Below are positions 1-12,380 of a DNA stretch of 64,000 nt, piece after piece (the first letter of the stretch is position 1; each line of letters opens with the position of its first letter). The notes under the pieces are model-generated. The model was given only the letters and a program-made list of their open reading frames with translations, had not been told where the DNA came from and searched no databases. The stretch is taken from contig CM046307.1 of assembly GCA_025267735.1 (NCBI GenBank), positions 6,020,258 to 6,084,257 on the forward strand. Reading direction: 5' to 3'. A program made the translations under genes and the position numbers. This DNA is from Mactra quadrangularis. Taxonomy: Eukaryota > Mollusca > Bivalvia > Venerida > Mactridae.

Positions 1-234
1 TGCTTTCTAAATACTTAAGCAACCCTCATTACTAGCACAGTTATTTCATAAGCGGCCTACATTATGAACGTATGAACATATTTGAATAGGTGATATGAAG
101 GCAAAGTACTGATTCTATTCTCTTGTCACTTTCAAACAAAACTTTGTGAATTTCCAGGCTCAAAATGTAATAGTTATTTTAAGCACTTGTATCTTCCCTA
201 TAGTTTGTCTGGTGCAATAATTTGACGAAAAACG

Positions 235-569
235 AAAGTTTGTTTGTTTGTTTGTTTGTTTGTTGGGTTTAACGCCGTAGCAATACATAGTACAGATGAT
301 ATAACGGCGGTCAGTCAACCTACTCACTCTTCCTGGAGTAGATAAATCTCTTGATTAAGCTGTTAACCAAGCACATACTTAGTCAGTGACTGACAACTGC
401 CCTACATAATTAAGAATCAGTGTTAGGAGAGAGAATGGCCATAGAAAAAATTTCATGACAAAGCTCCACGAAAGTATGCCCCGCCCGGGAATCGAACCCA
501 CGACCTCTCGATCAGTAGACTTGCGTGCTACCAACTGAGCTAGCTGGGCGTCTCACAAAAGTTTGTTTG
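235..569 (-). mobile_element. SINE family A, full-length copy with target duplications
   Basis: A tRNA-derived short interspersed element read on the minus strand. The tRNA-like head is at about 478-551. Its reverse complement shows an A box (TAGCTCAGTTGG, plus-strand 531-542) and a B box (GGTTCGATTCC, 488-498), the internal Pol III promoter. The body runs leftwards to a tail ending in CGGCGTTAAACCCA followed by a CAAA simple repeat at 237-264. The 12-base word AAAGTTTGTTTG occurs at 235-246 and 558-569 and is the likely target-site duplication, although the left copy merges with the tail repeat. Non-coding; mobilisation would depend on a partner LINE. Confidence 0.88.
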
Positions 570-1020
570 CATTCTGAAGATCATTAACCATATACTTTGT
601 TAAGTCAGATTAAGTCATGTACCTTTGCTTTATTAAATATGTTCCTAAGCAAAGTTCGTGTACTTATACACCACAAGGTCGGACTATTTACACGTGTATA
701 GGGGGGATCGAACGCGTCATGATGTCATGTTAAAGTAAACATTGAGCCAGGCATCTTATTTTAAGATATGACGTCATTGGTATCATATTATTACTTCCGG
801 ATTGATGTACAATACGATAAAATGATAAAACTATTAAATCATAATAATTCTTAAAGACACTTGGAATTTCATTAACAAAGTCTCACAAACACTTGTCAGT
901 TTTAACAAATACCCAAAGAAGAACATCTAGATCAATGTTACAAATAAAACCCCACTTTTAGTACCATTAAAATTGATGGTCTTAATTACAAAATGGTCTT
1001 AATATTGGAATATGAATATT

Positions 1021-1916
1021 GTTTTTCTCAAATTAGTATTTGGAACTTAAAGATGTAAAATATCGCATGATTATGCAATAGTTGTTATATCAAAATGCGA
1101 CAATGTTCGTCATTTTGTACAAGTCTAAAATAAAATATGAATCTGAATATGAAAAGATAACAAATTTTGGTCTTTATATCGGTTAATTACTGTATGAAGA
1201 TGACAGAAGGTACTGTACTGATGGTTCAGTTATCTTTATGCGCATTTAATTTAGTACTTGGGACTTAAAGAGATATACAGGCAAATGACTGTGCAAAAAG
1301 TATAGAACCAAGTTTAGTCTTTAAAACAGTATTAGGAACGAAAGAAATCACTTACTAAAAATTTGTCACTTATTTGTCATCTATAACATTCAACTGAACT
1401 CATTAAAACATGTGGGATACACATTGTTGAAAACGAAGTAGGATACTGAGGGAATCACAAAGCTATTTAAAGATTTTTTATAGGTCGTACTTGCTGAAAT
1501 TAAACATTTTCATTGGTCGCTTTAAATTCTTGTCTTCTCAACATTCTTAGGCAGTTAGGAAATCTTTTTAATAGAACTATACTAATGTTGCACAATAACA
1601 AGCTCTAGATCTTCTCATCAGTATTTGCATATTTTAAAACTAATCTATTTTAGCTAACCCGACCCATGTGAGTCTAATTAGGAAACACCCCAAATATTAC
1701 GAGAAAATAAAGAAATATTTTGCCAAGTAATATAACAGTGTGTCTGTTGTATTCATAGTTATAAAAAATATAATTCAAAATCAGGAAATATGAAGTTGAA
1801 CTTTTGCCTTGCAATTTTTTTAAAACGTCGTAGAATATCGCAAGCTATTGCAATTATCCCTACTGTGTTCTTTATATCGGTTAATTACGGTATGAAGAAG
1901 GCAGAATGTACTAGAA
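1021..1916 (+). repeat. Diverged local direct duplication
   Basis: The block around 1168-1216, containing CTTTATATCGGTTAATTAC, recurs at 1868-1916, about 700 bases on, with a few substitutions. Flanking text (TATCGCA.. near 1070 and 1837) also matches loosely, so the duplicated unit is longer than the conserved core. A second shorter echo, TTAGTA.TTGG.ACTTAAAG, is found near 1034 and 1253. Nothing coding is seen in it. Confidence 0.5.
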
Positions 1917-4900
1917 TGATTGTTTACTAGTGTTGTTTATGTTATCGTTATGTACACCAACACTTGTTATTATAGCAACAAACACTAACTTGTTCAGTAT
2001 GTGTTTTTGTGTTGTGTTTTGTTCGTTGTCTGGATATACATATACTAAGATTGAACCTGGTGCCAGTCAATAGAGATCGAAGGAGTGTTTTCGTACTGAT
2101 TTAAAATCTAGGTTTTGACATCCAGTTCTTTCTATTGACATTGAGTAGATCGTCTAAAAAAACACTACAAAATTGTCGAAAAGCTTCTCACAAAAAAATC
2201 CAATCGAAACGAAGCGAGAAGTGCTGCGTCTCATAAATAAAAGAGGTGGTCTTTTAAAATGCCCACGACATTTAGGTGTATTTCATTAATTGTACATGTG
2301 TATATCATATTATTAAAAACAGTTCCGCTTATTCAAAACACTGACCAAAAATAAACAACAAACAGCAATCAAAAATTGCCATCCCATTCTGAGTAGTAAT
2401 AAAATCTAAATTGAAAATAAATTGTAACTTTTTTTCTCTATTCGTTTTTAACGACAAAGAAAAGTATTTAAGTTATAATGAAAAAACATACAATCTATGT
2501 CTTCATCAAAACTTGTATAGTTAAATCTCAAGTTATTTTAATTTAATGTAATAATGATGGTTAATTTGATAGTGCATTCTTGTCGAGTCATTTCTAACAT
2601 CGACTATTTACAACTTGTGGGGCAAATTACAAAAAAAAATGCATTTTTTTTAATTCATCAGATTCGATTAGTTTTCATTATTAATTATATTTTAACATTA
2701 ATATCTAGTTGTTTTTGGAATGTATATATAATTTATTACTGTAAAATAGAACATTTATGAGATCATGTGTTATTATTGAGTTTTACCTTCATGAAATGTC
2801 ATCAGTTTTCGCGACGTAAAAGTGTATCGTTACACTTAAAGGCGTGGGTGGTACGTTGTATTTTTAACGCGTTCTCCCTACTATAAGATTCATTCAGCTT
2901 ACCTTTTTACAAAGTTTACAAAGAAATATAAAGAACAATGGAGACCGATGGTAGCCATCTATAACCGTCTATGTAAAATAACTCGAAAAGTTATCCTCTT
3001 TTCTATATGCAACAAAATAACCAAAACAATGTTCATTATATGTGTATGCAAAAAAGAAAATTCAAAATGGCCATTTTATGAATATACAAGAATAAGATCT
3101 CGAAAATGGTATATTTAGATATATAATAAAGACTTTTGCATTTCTTGACAATGGTCTTAGGTGGTACCAAAGAATAAAAGTCATTTAAGTACACACGTTC
3201 ATCTTCCTGGTTCAAATGAGATAAACTTTGTTTTGGTTGTCGGTAAGTAAATCAAGTACATTGTATTGATAGAGAGATGCTACAAACAACATCACTTTCA
3301 CATCAAATGGGAAGCTGCCTTCAAGGACGGTCAAAACAAAATGTATAGTAAACAGTAACCTAAATGTGGTTGAGAAATTTTACTTTGTCATGTTTGATGT
3401 TTGTACATATTCAGCAATTTATTTGTTTATTGTTAAACATTTTGACCTCGGTATTAATTTGTATGAGTTCAAGTGTCCACTACCTGACCAAGATTTTTAC
3501 GCAGATTAAATTCCTTTCATAATTTGAACGAAAAAATTGCCGATTCATTCGCCTCTGTCGGTTTTTCAGCCCCCTTCGATTATAATACATTGTTTCTTTT
3601 GAAGTGTCAAATAATTGCTACAAGTATTTTCGCGACGGGACATATTGTGTGGTATAGTACCACTAAAGTACAGCAGAGGTCTAAGGTGGTTAGAGTACGG
3701 TCATGGGTTAGCTTATGTAAAGACGGTGTCAGTTTATGCCAATTTATCATACACACGCTGAAAGAAAGCCAGACAGCTCACATGTTTAGAGTGTCGAATT
3801 TGCTCCACATGATGTAAATTTCACTGGTTTTAAATAATAAGGCGTGACTTTCGTGGTGTTGAAACATGAAACCTTAAGCTCGAATCTCTTATGTGCATGT
3901 AAAGTCGCGTAATTTCAATTTTTAATTACATTCGATAATCTTGATCAAAGGAAATGCGTAATTGACAGTCACTATTTCAAAAGAAGCCCCCTAGTGAATA
4001 CAGGCGCCCAATTGTTTCTATGTGCAACAAATTTACCCCCTGTGGTTTTAAATTCATTGACTTCGATTAAGAATTTTAACTCTTATTGAAATAGAAAACG
4101 AATAGTGTTGTTATATAACAAGTTAATATCATGTGTTTGTCTGACAAACCTAAAGAATGTGTTATATTAATACTAATATTGTAGATTATTATCATTTTAC
4201 ATCCCCCATAGGTGATTATATAGCTCACAGGTAACTGTATCCATCATGTACAATCAGAACAAGCTGTGTCAACGACCGGCAAGGTTGAAAGTTGACAAGC
4301 TAGTTAGATTCGAGTAGTTGTGGATATAAAGTTTATTTTATGCTTGGCAGTGAAGTGTATGTATATGGATTCCATGTAAGTGAACATTTTCAACTATGAG
4401 CCAGGTTTTACAACGTTCGTTATGGGTGATGAATGCGAAGGCCGCTTATGTAAAATAGGTGAAAATTCCATAATCATCCATTGGGAAGTTCTGTATGAAA
4501 TTAAGCTCAGTTTTTAAGGAAATATTCTCAAAGCGTTCCACAGCCAGAGGTCTTTATTTACTTATCTGAATAAAGAGTGTTTCACAATTTTTGACAAATA
4601 AACATTTCATCTTCTGTGTGATAATTAGTTTAACCGGGGTCCGTCCGCTCCATATGAATTCATTATGTGCACTCCCCGGCTAGAACTTATCTTCAAACTT
4701 TAAGTTAATTAAGTGTCTACAATAGAGATATTCGTTAAATGATTTTTTTATCTGCTAGGCTGGTCTTTGTTTAGTTTCTAGTCATTGCTACCGTCCCCAT
4801 TTGTCAAATGGATCCACATGTATGCAGCTCTTATTTTTATAGCAATTACATACAATGTAGTAAGCGGCCTAACGTATTCATCGTTTGATATGGTAAACGG

Positions 4901-4936
4901 TACTTTTGATTAAAGTGCAGATATCTATTACACAGG

Positions 4937-4968
4937 GAGGCGTGGTCAAAATGGAGAGGCGTGGTCAA
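4937..4968 (+). repeat. Two-copy 19-bp tandem repeat
   Basis: The 13-base word GAGGCGTGGTCAA occurs at 4937-4949 and exactly again at 4956-4968. It is GC-rich in an AT-rich setting. No function can be assigned. Confidence 0.5.
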
Positions 4969-7094
4969 GTCACTCAGTTATCGCCCCCGGGGTACAAACC
5001 ATGATGCGGCAGTAAATCATTTCGTAAACAAGAGTTTTGTATCAAAAGTTAAAACTTTCTATAAAGTCTGTTTTTTTTTGATAATCTTGATTTTACGAGT
5101 TCAAGGTTATCAGCTTACATAGTTTTAGGTATAAATCGATGAATCCATGTCAAATTTGAAAGTCACTCCGGCAGATGATAGATATATTCATACTTGCCAT
5201 TGGTATAAAAAATCAAATGTTCATTTAGATAATAAAGTATTTACGTGTAAAATAGTATAAATCATAAATACGAGAATGTTTTTTTTCTCTCTTTAAATTA
5301 TTATCTTAAAATCATTTAATCTTAAACTTTAGTACACCGACAGTGATATTGCTGATTTTTTACTGAAATATTTTCATATTTCAAATTTCTGATTACTTTT
5401 TTTCGAGAATTCTGTGTTGTCATGTATGGCTAATTAATTGTCTTGCTATTTTTTGTAATAAATGCAAAAAAATGTAAAATTACAGTAAAATTGATAATGT
5501 TTGCGGTAATATGTGCTTATCTGCAGTGTATACCCAAAAGTTTAGTTTATGATATAGCTAAGCAACGTTATGGTTGCAGTTATATGAAAACGTATCACAA
5601 TGAACATGATGCAGCGATATAACATGGACCAAAGGCGTTCGAAACTGTCTCGAACACACTGTATATGCACAGTATGTATGTAAAATCTCTTTGGCTTCAA
5701 ACCAATGTCCATGCTGACCTCTTTTTGCGCAGATGAATCCTTATTTGTTGAAAAAAATTTCACAAAATGAAATGAACCGTGCACGACCAAGAATGCATAT
5801 ATATAAAGCAAACGTAATTTCCACAAAATATTTAACAAAAGTAAATTTTCTGATTAGGTGTGAAGTAACAATTATATATGCTAAGCGTCATTCTCATTTT
5901 GTCTCTTTGATTCCTTCAAATGCAAAAGTCGTTTTTCTAAAACGTACAAAACGACGTTGGAGCTTGACCGTTAAATGACATGTAAATTGACGTAATGAAC
6001 AGACTTTTTCTTTTAGACACGAATTTTACATACGGTGTGTATGACTTAAACTGTTTCATTTCACTTGACGTGTTGAAAACAAAATTGGATAAAACGGCCG
6101 CCATCACTGTTGACGTGTCTGTACCTACATACGTGACGTCGAATGGGAAACACTCACACGCGCGCAGTTCCGGAGTAAATTTATTGTTTCATAAAAACAT
6201 ATAATGAAGTGTTATGCCATTGTAAGGTTTAAACTATTACATATTGCAAACATGTGAATACTACTAGCTGGGCATCATAACCTTTTATTAAGGGTTCACC
6301 TATCTTTTACAAGGTGTTTATACACATCATTTTACATGAACTAGATCCATATTGCTTCTCAGCTTCTTAACCACAAACAATTATGTCTTCTTCAATAATT
6401 GCTCTAAAACACTTTATTGATTATCTGTATGTTAAAAATTGCGTGTAGAAATACTTTCATATCATCATTTTTAATTGTATATAACCCCTATTTAAAAATC
6501 TCACCAGTAACATAAGCTTGCAACAGAGCTTGCCACAAAATCTATCATTCTTTTACCTTAACATTACAACTGATCGTAATGAACCTTTTCTTCAAGCTAT
6601 AGAATAAGTAACAATGCTCTACCGCTGGGTTTGACACTTACGGGTTATTTAACAAGCATAAAACCATGCCAGCATCTTGAAGTTTGCTTCATTCAGTATA
6701 GTGATTACTATTATAGCCTTTTATAGAGGTATAATTTAACATTCCTAACCTGAACTATTTACCAACACTGGATATTTAAAATATTCTAAAAATGATAATG
6801 ATCGGAGAAATATTTGTGGAATATAGGGATTATATACTATATACAAATAATTGAAAACAGCGTGATTGGTGCTCATATGTTTATGGATACATTAGACAGA
6901 CATAGAGAGTTGTGTTGATGAAGATAAACTGTCCTTATTACTAGAGATGATAAATGATGTTCAGAAAACCACCATTGAAAGTACATTTTGCTAAATACAT
7001 CAGGTTATCTTAGGTGCAAATACGACACCGTTTGTAACGTGTATTTTAGATCAGTTGTGCAATATGGTCTCTCGTTTTTATCTGGTTTGCTTTT

Positions 7095-7256
7095 GGTTTG
7101 GATTTCACGCCGTAGCAACACATTTTGTATATGTCATATCACGGTGGTCATTCAAACTACTTATCGTCCCTGGAAAAGCTATATCTCTGGATGTAGCCGT
7201 TAACAATGACCAAGCTCCACAAAAGTATGCCCCGCCCAGCAACCGAACCTTCGACC
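7095..7256 (-). mobile_element. SINE family A, internally deleted copy
   Basis: The minus-strand tail (CACGCCGTAGCAACACA, near 7107) and part of the tRNA-like head (GCCCCGCCCAGCAACCGAAC, near 7229) match the 235-569 copy. About 110 bases of the body between GTTAAC and AATGACCAAGCTCC are missing. The head is degraded and stops before the A box. The three open frames overlapping it (6988-7203, 7055-7342, 7105-7347) are translations of this repeat and are not genes. Confidence 0.75.
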
Positions 7257-7620
7257 AGTGGTCTGTCCTACGACTTAGGGATTCAATATTAGTTGAAAGA
7301 ACTTGTTTTGCAAGAGAGCTTAAAAAGAATTTTATAAAATGAAACAAAAAACACGTAAATCAATAGTGCAGAATGAGCTTATCACCGAAACAACCCAATC
7401 TAGTTTTGTAGTCCATGTAATTCACCGCTCTTTACAATTAGACAACCAACTTGTATAGTTTGAGCAAATTGACCTGAGGTCGAATGATACATAATACTCT
7501 TCATTATCTACACTACTATTAACTGACCTAATGCATGCAACTGTTATGTAAATTATTTCTTTCATGCTTTACGATGAAATGCTGTGTTATACGATGAAAA
7601 TAAACGATGAAAATATCGGT

Positions 7621-7648
7621 TTATATTTTCACTACGGTGAAAATATAA
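7621..7648. repeat. Perfect 12-bp hairpin
   Basis: TTATATTTTCAC at 7621-7632 is followed by TACG and its exact reverse complement at 7637-7648. It lies just after three to four spaced copies of ACGATGAAA (7571-7610). It could be a small foldback remnant; the role is unknown. Confidence 0.55.
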
Positions 7649-8743
7649 AAAATGACGGACTACTTTTTTCAAGGGAGACAGACAAGCTAGAGCTTTTTCA
7701 AACATCATATAAGCGAGTTCAATGGTGACAAATGCATTAGTTGATGCTAAAGCAGGAGATGATATAAACAAATCCAACATATCCTGTTGCTAACTAATTT
7801 TTAAAACGAAAGTCTACAAATTTAGTCGACACAGCTCAGTCCAGATTACACGGCAATCACGCGACTGCATAATGGAGATTTTTTGTACATAATTGGGGTC
7901 AAATGCGAGAGTTTCGCGCTTTTAATGAATAGTCTGATACAGGTTTTCATGAGAAAATTCATAACAAATCTTAGAATAACTTACGTCACCATTCAAATCC
8001 AGCGAGGAAAAACTCAAACCTGTCTGAACGTTGACTGTATCAAAGCTGCATCGTGTGCATTGCCATTGGATTCCATTCGTTGATTCATTTGACGAATATC
8101 CAGTCATTATACGGTAAATACAAAGGTTGGCTAGTATAAATCCAAGCCAATCTGTGCATAAATTAGATATAATGAACTGGCTAAAAATCATCGGCTTTCT
8201 TGAGTCTTCGCCATTTTGACAAATCAATGAAACATCCCTTCAGCGCGTAGATCTAGATTCTATGTGTTTCCTTACATTATCCTTATATCCATATCATAAT
8301 TGTGAAACATGTACTTTCCAGTCGCTTGATAATATCGTTTAAATCCTTCCGTTTAACCGCGTAATATGACATCACAATAATAACTGTATTGATTTAAAAT
8401 TCGCGTAGACCAACTCAGACGTTAACACATTTACCTTGACATTGACTGTTCATGCAGTACACATTTGTCTCCTTCCGCGTGAGGAAACTGTTACACGATT
8501 TTCGAGTTTAAAATTGTTTTCCCTCATACTTCTTTAATGTAACAAACATGGATTAATTAAATTTGGATGGGTAGTGTCTTAAGAAATGAACGATTATATT
8601 ACAATAAATTATGCACACTGGAACTACTTATTTTCGCTCTATCACATTAATAATGAGTCATACGGTCTGTCCATGAACTGGCACAGGTAGATCTAGATAG
8701 TCTTGCATCATTTTTCAGGTGAACAGCATGAAAGAAACAGAAA

Positions 8744-8894
8744 ATTCGCCGATTTCGGTGTAAGATCGATTTATATTTCACCTTGTGAGCTCAGAAAATG
8801 ACATTTTCACTCGTGGCTACGCCACTCGTGAAAATATGTTTTCTAAGCTCACTCGGTGAAATATAAATCGATCTTACACCAAAATTGGCGAATA
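8744..8894. mobile_element. Foldback MITE (long inverted repeat, short loop)
   Basis: The left arm 8744-8816 and right arm 8822-8894 are reverse complements over about 73 bases with a handful of mismatches, separated by five bases around CTACG. Arm landmarks are GTAAGATCGATTTATATTTC on the left and GAAATATAAATCGATCTTAC on the right. The whole element would fold into one long hairpin, typical of a foldback MITE. No coding frame and no clear target duplication was identified. Confidence 0.8.
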
Positions 8895-8913
8895 TCCTCT
8901 ATATCTTTTGTTT

Positions 8914-9110
8914 TAAGGTCAATTCATAGGCGACCACTACGGTCCCGAATCAAAAACACTATTATATGTACATATCGAGGGGTGCCTGCAAGGCTGTAGT
9001 AAGTGCATTGTTAAAAGAGCGCAGTAACTACAATCTTGTGTGCAAACCTCGATATGTATACATAGTGTTTTTGATTCGAAACCGTGCCGACCGTCCCTGG
9101 GTCAATTTAA
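8914..9110. mobile_element. Second MITE-like inverted repeat, adjacent to the first
   Basis: The left arm (from 8914, with AATCAAAAACACTAT and ATGTACATATCGAGG) pairs with the right arm (to about 9110, with CCTCGATATGTATACAT and AGTGTTTTTGATTCG). About 40 unpaired bases lie in the middle. The outer ends TTAAGGTCAATT and AATTGACC/TTAA-like flanks pair loosely. The pairing makes it a probable non-autonomous DNA transposon; the superfamily is not determined. Confidence 0.7.
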
Positions 9111-9686
9111 ACAAACTTTACATGTAAGCTCCTTATCTCTAACATGAGCCCTTCTACGTTAAATCATTCGATAAATGGCTGTGTGCATTTAAAACTTAAG
9201 GTATAGGTAACTTTCATTTCAATAAACGTGAAATTAAGTCTCTAATTTGTAACAGAAAGGCGACTTAAGATTAGTTATCGACATAATTAATGATAACAAT
9301 TTCTAGGAAATAAATCCAGTTAAGGAAAGTATCATATTTGATAGCCAGGAATTAAATATATACCATAAAAAAGTACGTAGTGACTAAGCTCAAATATCCC
9401 TAGCGGACACTCGGATAGACTGATTGACTCTCTTCTACCATTAAAGCACCTGCACTAAGATAAAGTTACCAACAACAGATATAAAAATACACGTATCTGA
9501 CAAACGCGACGTTAATAGAAATACTAACATGTATAACAATCACTATAGAAGAGCTCAGTATCATCATTTCCTTTTGATGTTAAATATACATGATCTTAGT
9601 TGTTTAAATTTTTCTTTTATAATGTTCGGGAACGTTTTTTATCACAAGACTCAATCCTATACAGTATGTGACCCAAACTGCAGTTT

Positions 9687-9838
9687 TTAGTATTGAAAAT
9701 CAAATTCTACTTTCGGTTTCGATCTACTTTCACTTTGAAGTGCAAGAAATAACTTCTAATCTCATTTACACAGTAAATATAATATTTACTTCGCAGTCCA
9801 TTGGTCGAAATGTAAGACTCGATATAGGGGCTTTAACA
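9687..9838 (+). repeat. Dispersed repeat E, copy 1
   Basis: The segment containing ATCAAATTCTACTTTCGGTT, ATCTACTTTCACTTTG and ATATAGGGGCTTTAA is present in reverse orientation at 21148-21342. A shorter similar word lies near 55470. The 92-codon open frame at 9668-9946 runs through this repeat, which argues against it being a gene. The element class is unknown. Confidence 0.55.
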
Positions 9839-10091
9839 ACAACTTTTGCTGTGAATGACCGGAATAAAAATAGATACTTTTGCATTAAGTTTCGGCTTCA
9901 ACAAGATCACCTTCTAACCTTAATTATAGCAGTAAGTAAGTCATAAATTATAAAACTATATTTATAGATAGTAAAACCTACGCTCGTTACTTAGCTATTA
10001 AAATAGTTAAAGTATTATAAATCATATTACATTTAATGGTTTATCACATTGATGACAGTGTATATGATCTAATATATGATTATAATAACTA

Positions 10092-10323
10092 TGGTTGCAC
10101 ATTTCTGCCACCAGATAATTAACTAGTTAATTAAGCGGTTATCTATAGTTACAAAACTAGTTAACAATGTATCACTTATCTATAAATAGCCTTGTTTTGC
10201 TCCATTGTATTGATACACAGTCACACTTTAGTAATCGCAGTATGGTGGCATATTTCTGCCACTAGTTACGTAACTAGTTAACCAGATAATAAACTAGTTA
10301 ATCAAGTGATTATTTAGTTAACG
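10092..10323. repeat. Two-copy diverged repeat rich in TAACTAGTTAA
   Basis: Two related segments start at about 10092 and 10244. Each opens with TGGTNGCAYATTTCTGCCAC and continues with several palindromic TAACTAGTTA words. They are spaced about 150 bases apart. It may be an old tandem duplication of a palindromic element; nothing coding is seen. Confidence 0.5.
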
Positions 10324-11412
10324 TAACTAGATAGCCAATTATCAGTTTGAAATATTTTGTATAAGTGGCATAAACCCAACCAAAATAAAGGACTAAATTC
10401 GGCAATATCATAAGCTGCGGCATTAAACCCAGCATTTTTATCCCGATTAATTTTGGCAACACTTTTCCTAAAACTTTTTAGACAATCTCTTATTCTTTAA
10501 ATGTTTCATCATAGATTTGCATGTCAGAAATAATAAGTAATAATATTAGGACAGATCTATTTCGGTAATACTGTATTAAAGATAAAACACTTTATTTACA
10601 AACTCCATCGATCTTTTTTAAGTAGTTTCACTAAATATAAAAGCACGCACACAACAAACATTTGTTAAGATTTTCTTTTCAACTTTCTATAGCCTTAACA
10701 TCGTTATGGGCTAAGGTATGTTAACAATGCATGTCGAAAATATTTCTATAAACTGTGTAATTTGCCTAGATTTTGATAGAAATAAAAAAAACTAATTTCA
10801 AATACATACTTGTGGTAATAAACGCATGTTAGAGTTGATGTTGTTAACAAGAAGTGCATTGTTTTTGTAACAAAAAGATTAACTAAAACATGCATCTCGC
10901 ACTGTTTGCCCTATAATATAAGTTGATATGTCAAGCTGGTATAGACAACTAAATTCTTAAATATAGCGTATGAACCACTCAAAACATAATAAATATATAC
11001 AATTATTTTAATTTTAAAAACATGCATCAAAAACTGCAAACATTTGCATTGCAAGTTTATTGTACTTAATAAATTCCAGGGTAACGTTGTAACGGACCAC
11101 CTAGCCGGGTCATTGTACTCATGGTAAATATATTTTATTGTGTAAAAACAAAATACACAGGTTGTTATTTAATTTTAGGAACAAGTTTTATGACATTGTA
11201 TACATAACAAGCGATGTCATTTTCACATAAAATGTAATGGTGGCTTTAATGTTCGACAAAGATTTGCACCCACAAAGATTTGCACCCACGCAATATCTAC
11301 CCACCATATCAATTTAATAACTATAGTCGTCCAACTAAAGGACATGAGACCAAACAATAAATACCACTTGAACTGTCTATGGACATCGTATACAATGCTT
11401 TTGATGCATTCC

Positions 11413-11607
11413 ATTTATTTACTGGGTTTAACGCCGTGTCCACACAAGTTTTTAGATTATTTTACGGTGTCTAGCGCACTTGGCCAAGCTTTTCTGGACT
11501 CTTGTCTATAACCAGTATTCAACGACCCTTCCTCAAGGCCGGAAACTTCTCCATATAACCTTATTAAGGCATTATTATCAAATTATATGGAAGGGTATAA
11601 CCTCCCC
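11413..11607 (-). mobile_element. SINE family B, copy lacking the tRNA head
   Basis: Minus-strand tail and body match the copies at 37654-37942 and 62173-62473: GGGTTTAACGCCGTGTCCAC, GGCCGGAAACTTCTCCATAT and GGAAGGGTATAACCTCCCC. Homology stops about where the tRNA-like head should begin, and the old MITE copy starts at 11622. The head is absent, so the copy is 5'-truncated or cut by the neighbouring insertion. Confidence 0.8.
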
Positions 11608-11621
11608 GCTTTCAATGCTTT

Positions 11622-12380
11622 CAATCTCCGTAAACAAACTATTACAGTTGTCATAAGTTCTTCCAATCTGATTAAAACCCGATCTAAAAAAATTTCCGCT
11701 CGCATACTCGCTAATTGAGATCTGGCCTTTTTCAAACGAAGGTCACGTTCAGGCGACCTTTTCTCATCATAATATTCATTACGAAATTGTTATGATACGT
11801 AACTTGTTTACATCGTCTACGTCACGCAATTTGAAATGAGACGCCCAATCGCAGACTGTGAATAATACCGCTGTTAAATTCGCATGCAAAACTAGGTATA
11901 AAAATAGAAATTACGAAATCAAAATGTGATTAATAGTGTTTTCGTCTAGATGAAAGCTACGCATTGATTGGTCAACACAAAGTTCATCTCGACGTGACCT
12001 TCCACGGGGAAAGTAGAGATCCTGTACGACAACGCTCTACAGGATATCTGTTTACGGAGATTGAAGTTCTTCCGACATTGCTCTAGGGGTCAAGTTCAGA
12101 TAACCTTTGTGTCGACCAGTCAATGGGGAGCTTTCGACGAAACACTATTAATAGAATCGTAAGTTCGTAAAATCTTTATTTTAGACCGAGTTTTGCGAAC
12201 TAATTTTACGGTGCGTGTTATGCATGTGCTTCGTTAGATGACGAAAATAAGTCAATGAGCACATTGATTGCATCATGAATATTATAAAGCAAAGGTCAGT
12301 TGAACGTGACTCGTATTGTGACGTTGCTAAATCGCCAAATCGGAAATAAGCGGAGAGTTTTAGATCAGGGTTTAAGATTG
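11622..12380 (-). mobile_element. Older MULE-like MITE, inverted, split by a younger copy
   Basis: Reading on the plus strand, 11622-11636 is CAATCTCCGTAAACA, the reverse complement of the right end of this family. Sequence resumes at 12073 and ends at 12380 with GTTTTAGATCAGGGTTTAAG then ATTG, the reverse complement of the left end. Joined around the young insertion it gives roughly 350 bases co-linear with the reverse complement of the 41484-41871 copy. No target duplication is visible at its outer ends, which fits an older insertion. Non-autonomous; no transposase. Confidence 0.78.
11664..12063 (+). mobile_element. Younger MULE-like MITE nested in the older copy
   Basis: A 400-base element begins CAATCTGATTAAAACCCGAT and ends TGTTTACGGAGATTG. 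It is flanked by an exact 9-base direct repeat AAGTTCTTC at 11655-11663 and 12064-12072. A second copy at 41484-41871 has the same ends and its own different 9-base duplication. Target duplications of 9 bases are typical of Mutator-like elements, hence the label. The terminal inverted repeats are short (CAATCT). A small hairpin AGATCCTGTA/TACAGGATATCT lies near the right end. No coding capacity. Confidence 0.85.

Larger units (their letters stand above)
570..7090. other. AT-rich non-coding stretch, no gene supported
   Basis: No exon with convincing coding signal and no complete mobile element was recognised here. It contains a diverged local duplication (1021-1216 against 1801-1916), a two-copy 19-bp tandem repeat near 4.94 kb and a weak spliceable window at 3161-3242. 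The open frames at 2554-2760, 3524-3817, 5542-5978 and 5995-6204 have no recognisable domain and AT-rich, low-complexity composition expected by chance. Confidence 0.6.

Noticed and set aside
9668..9946. 92-codon frame ending near GTAAGTAAG
   Set aside because: It runs through dispersed repeat E, which also occurs inverted at 21.1-21.3 kb with stops.
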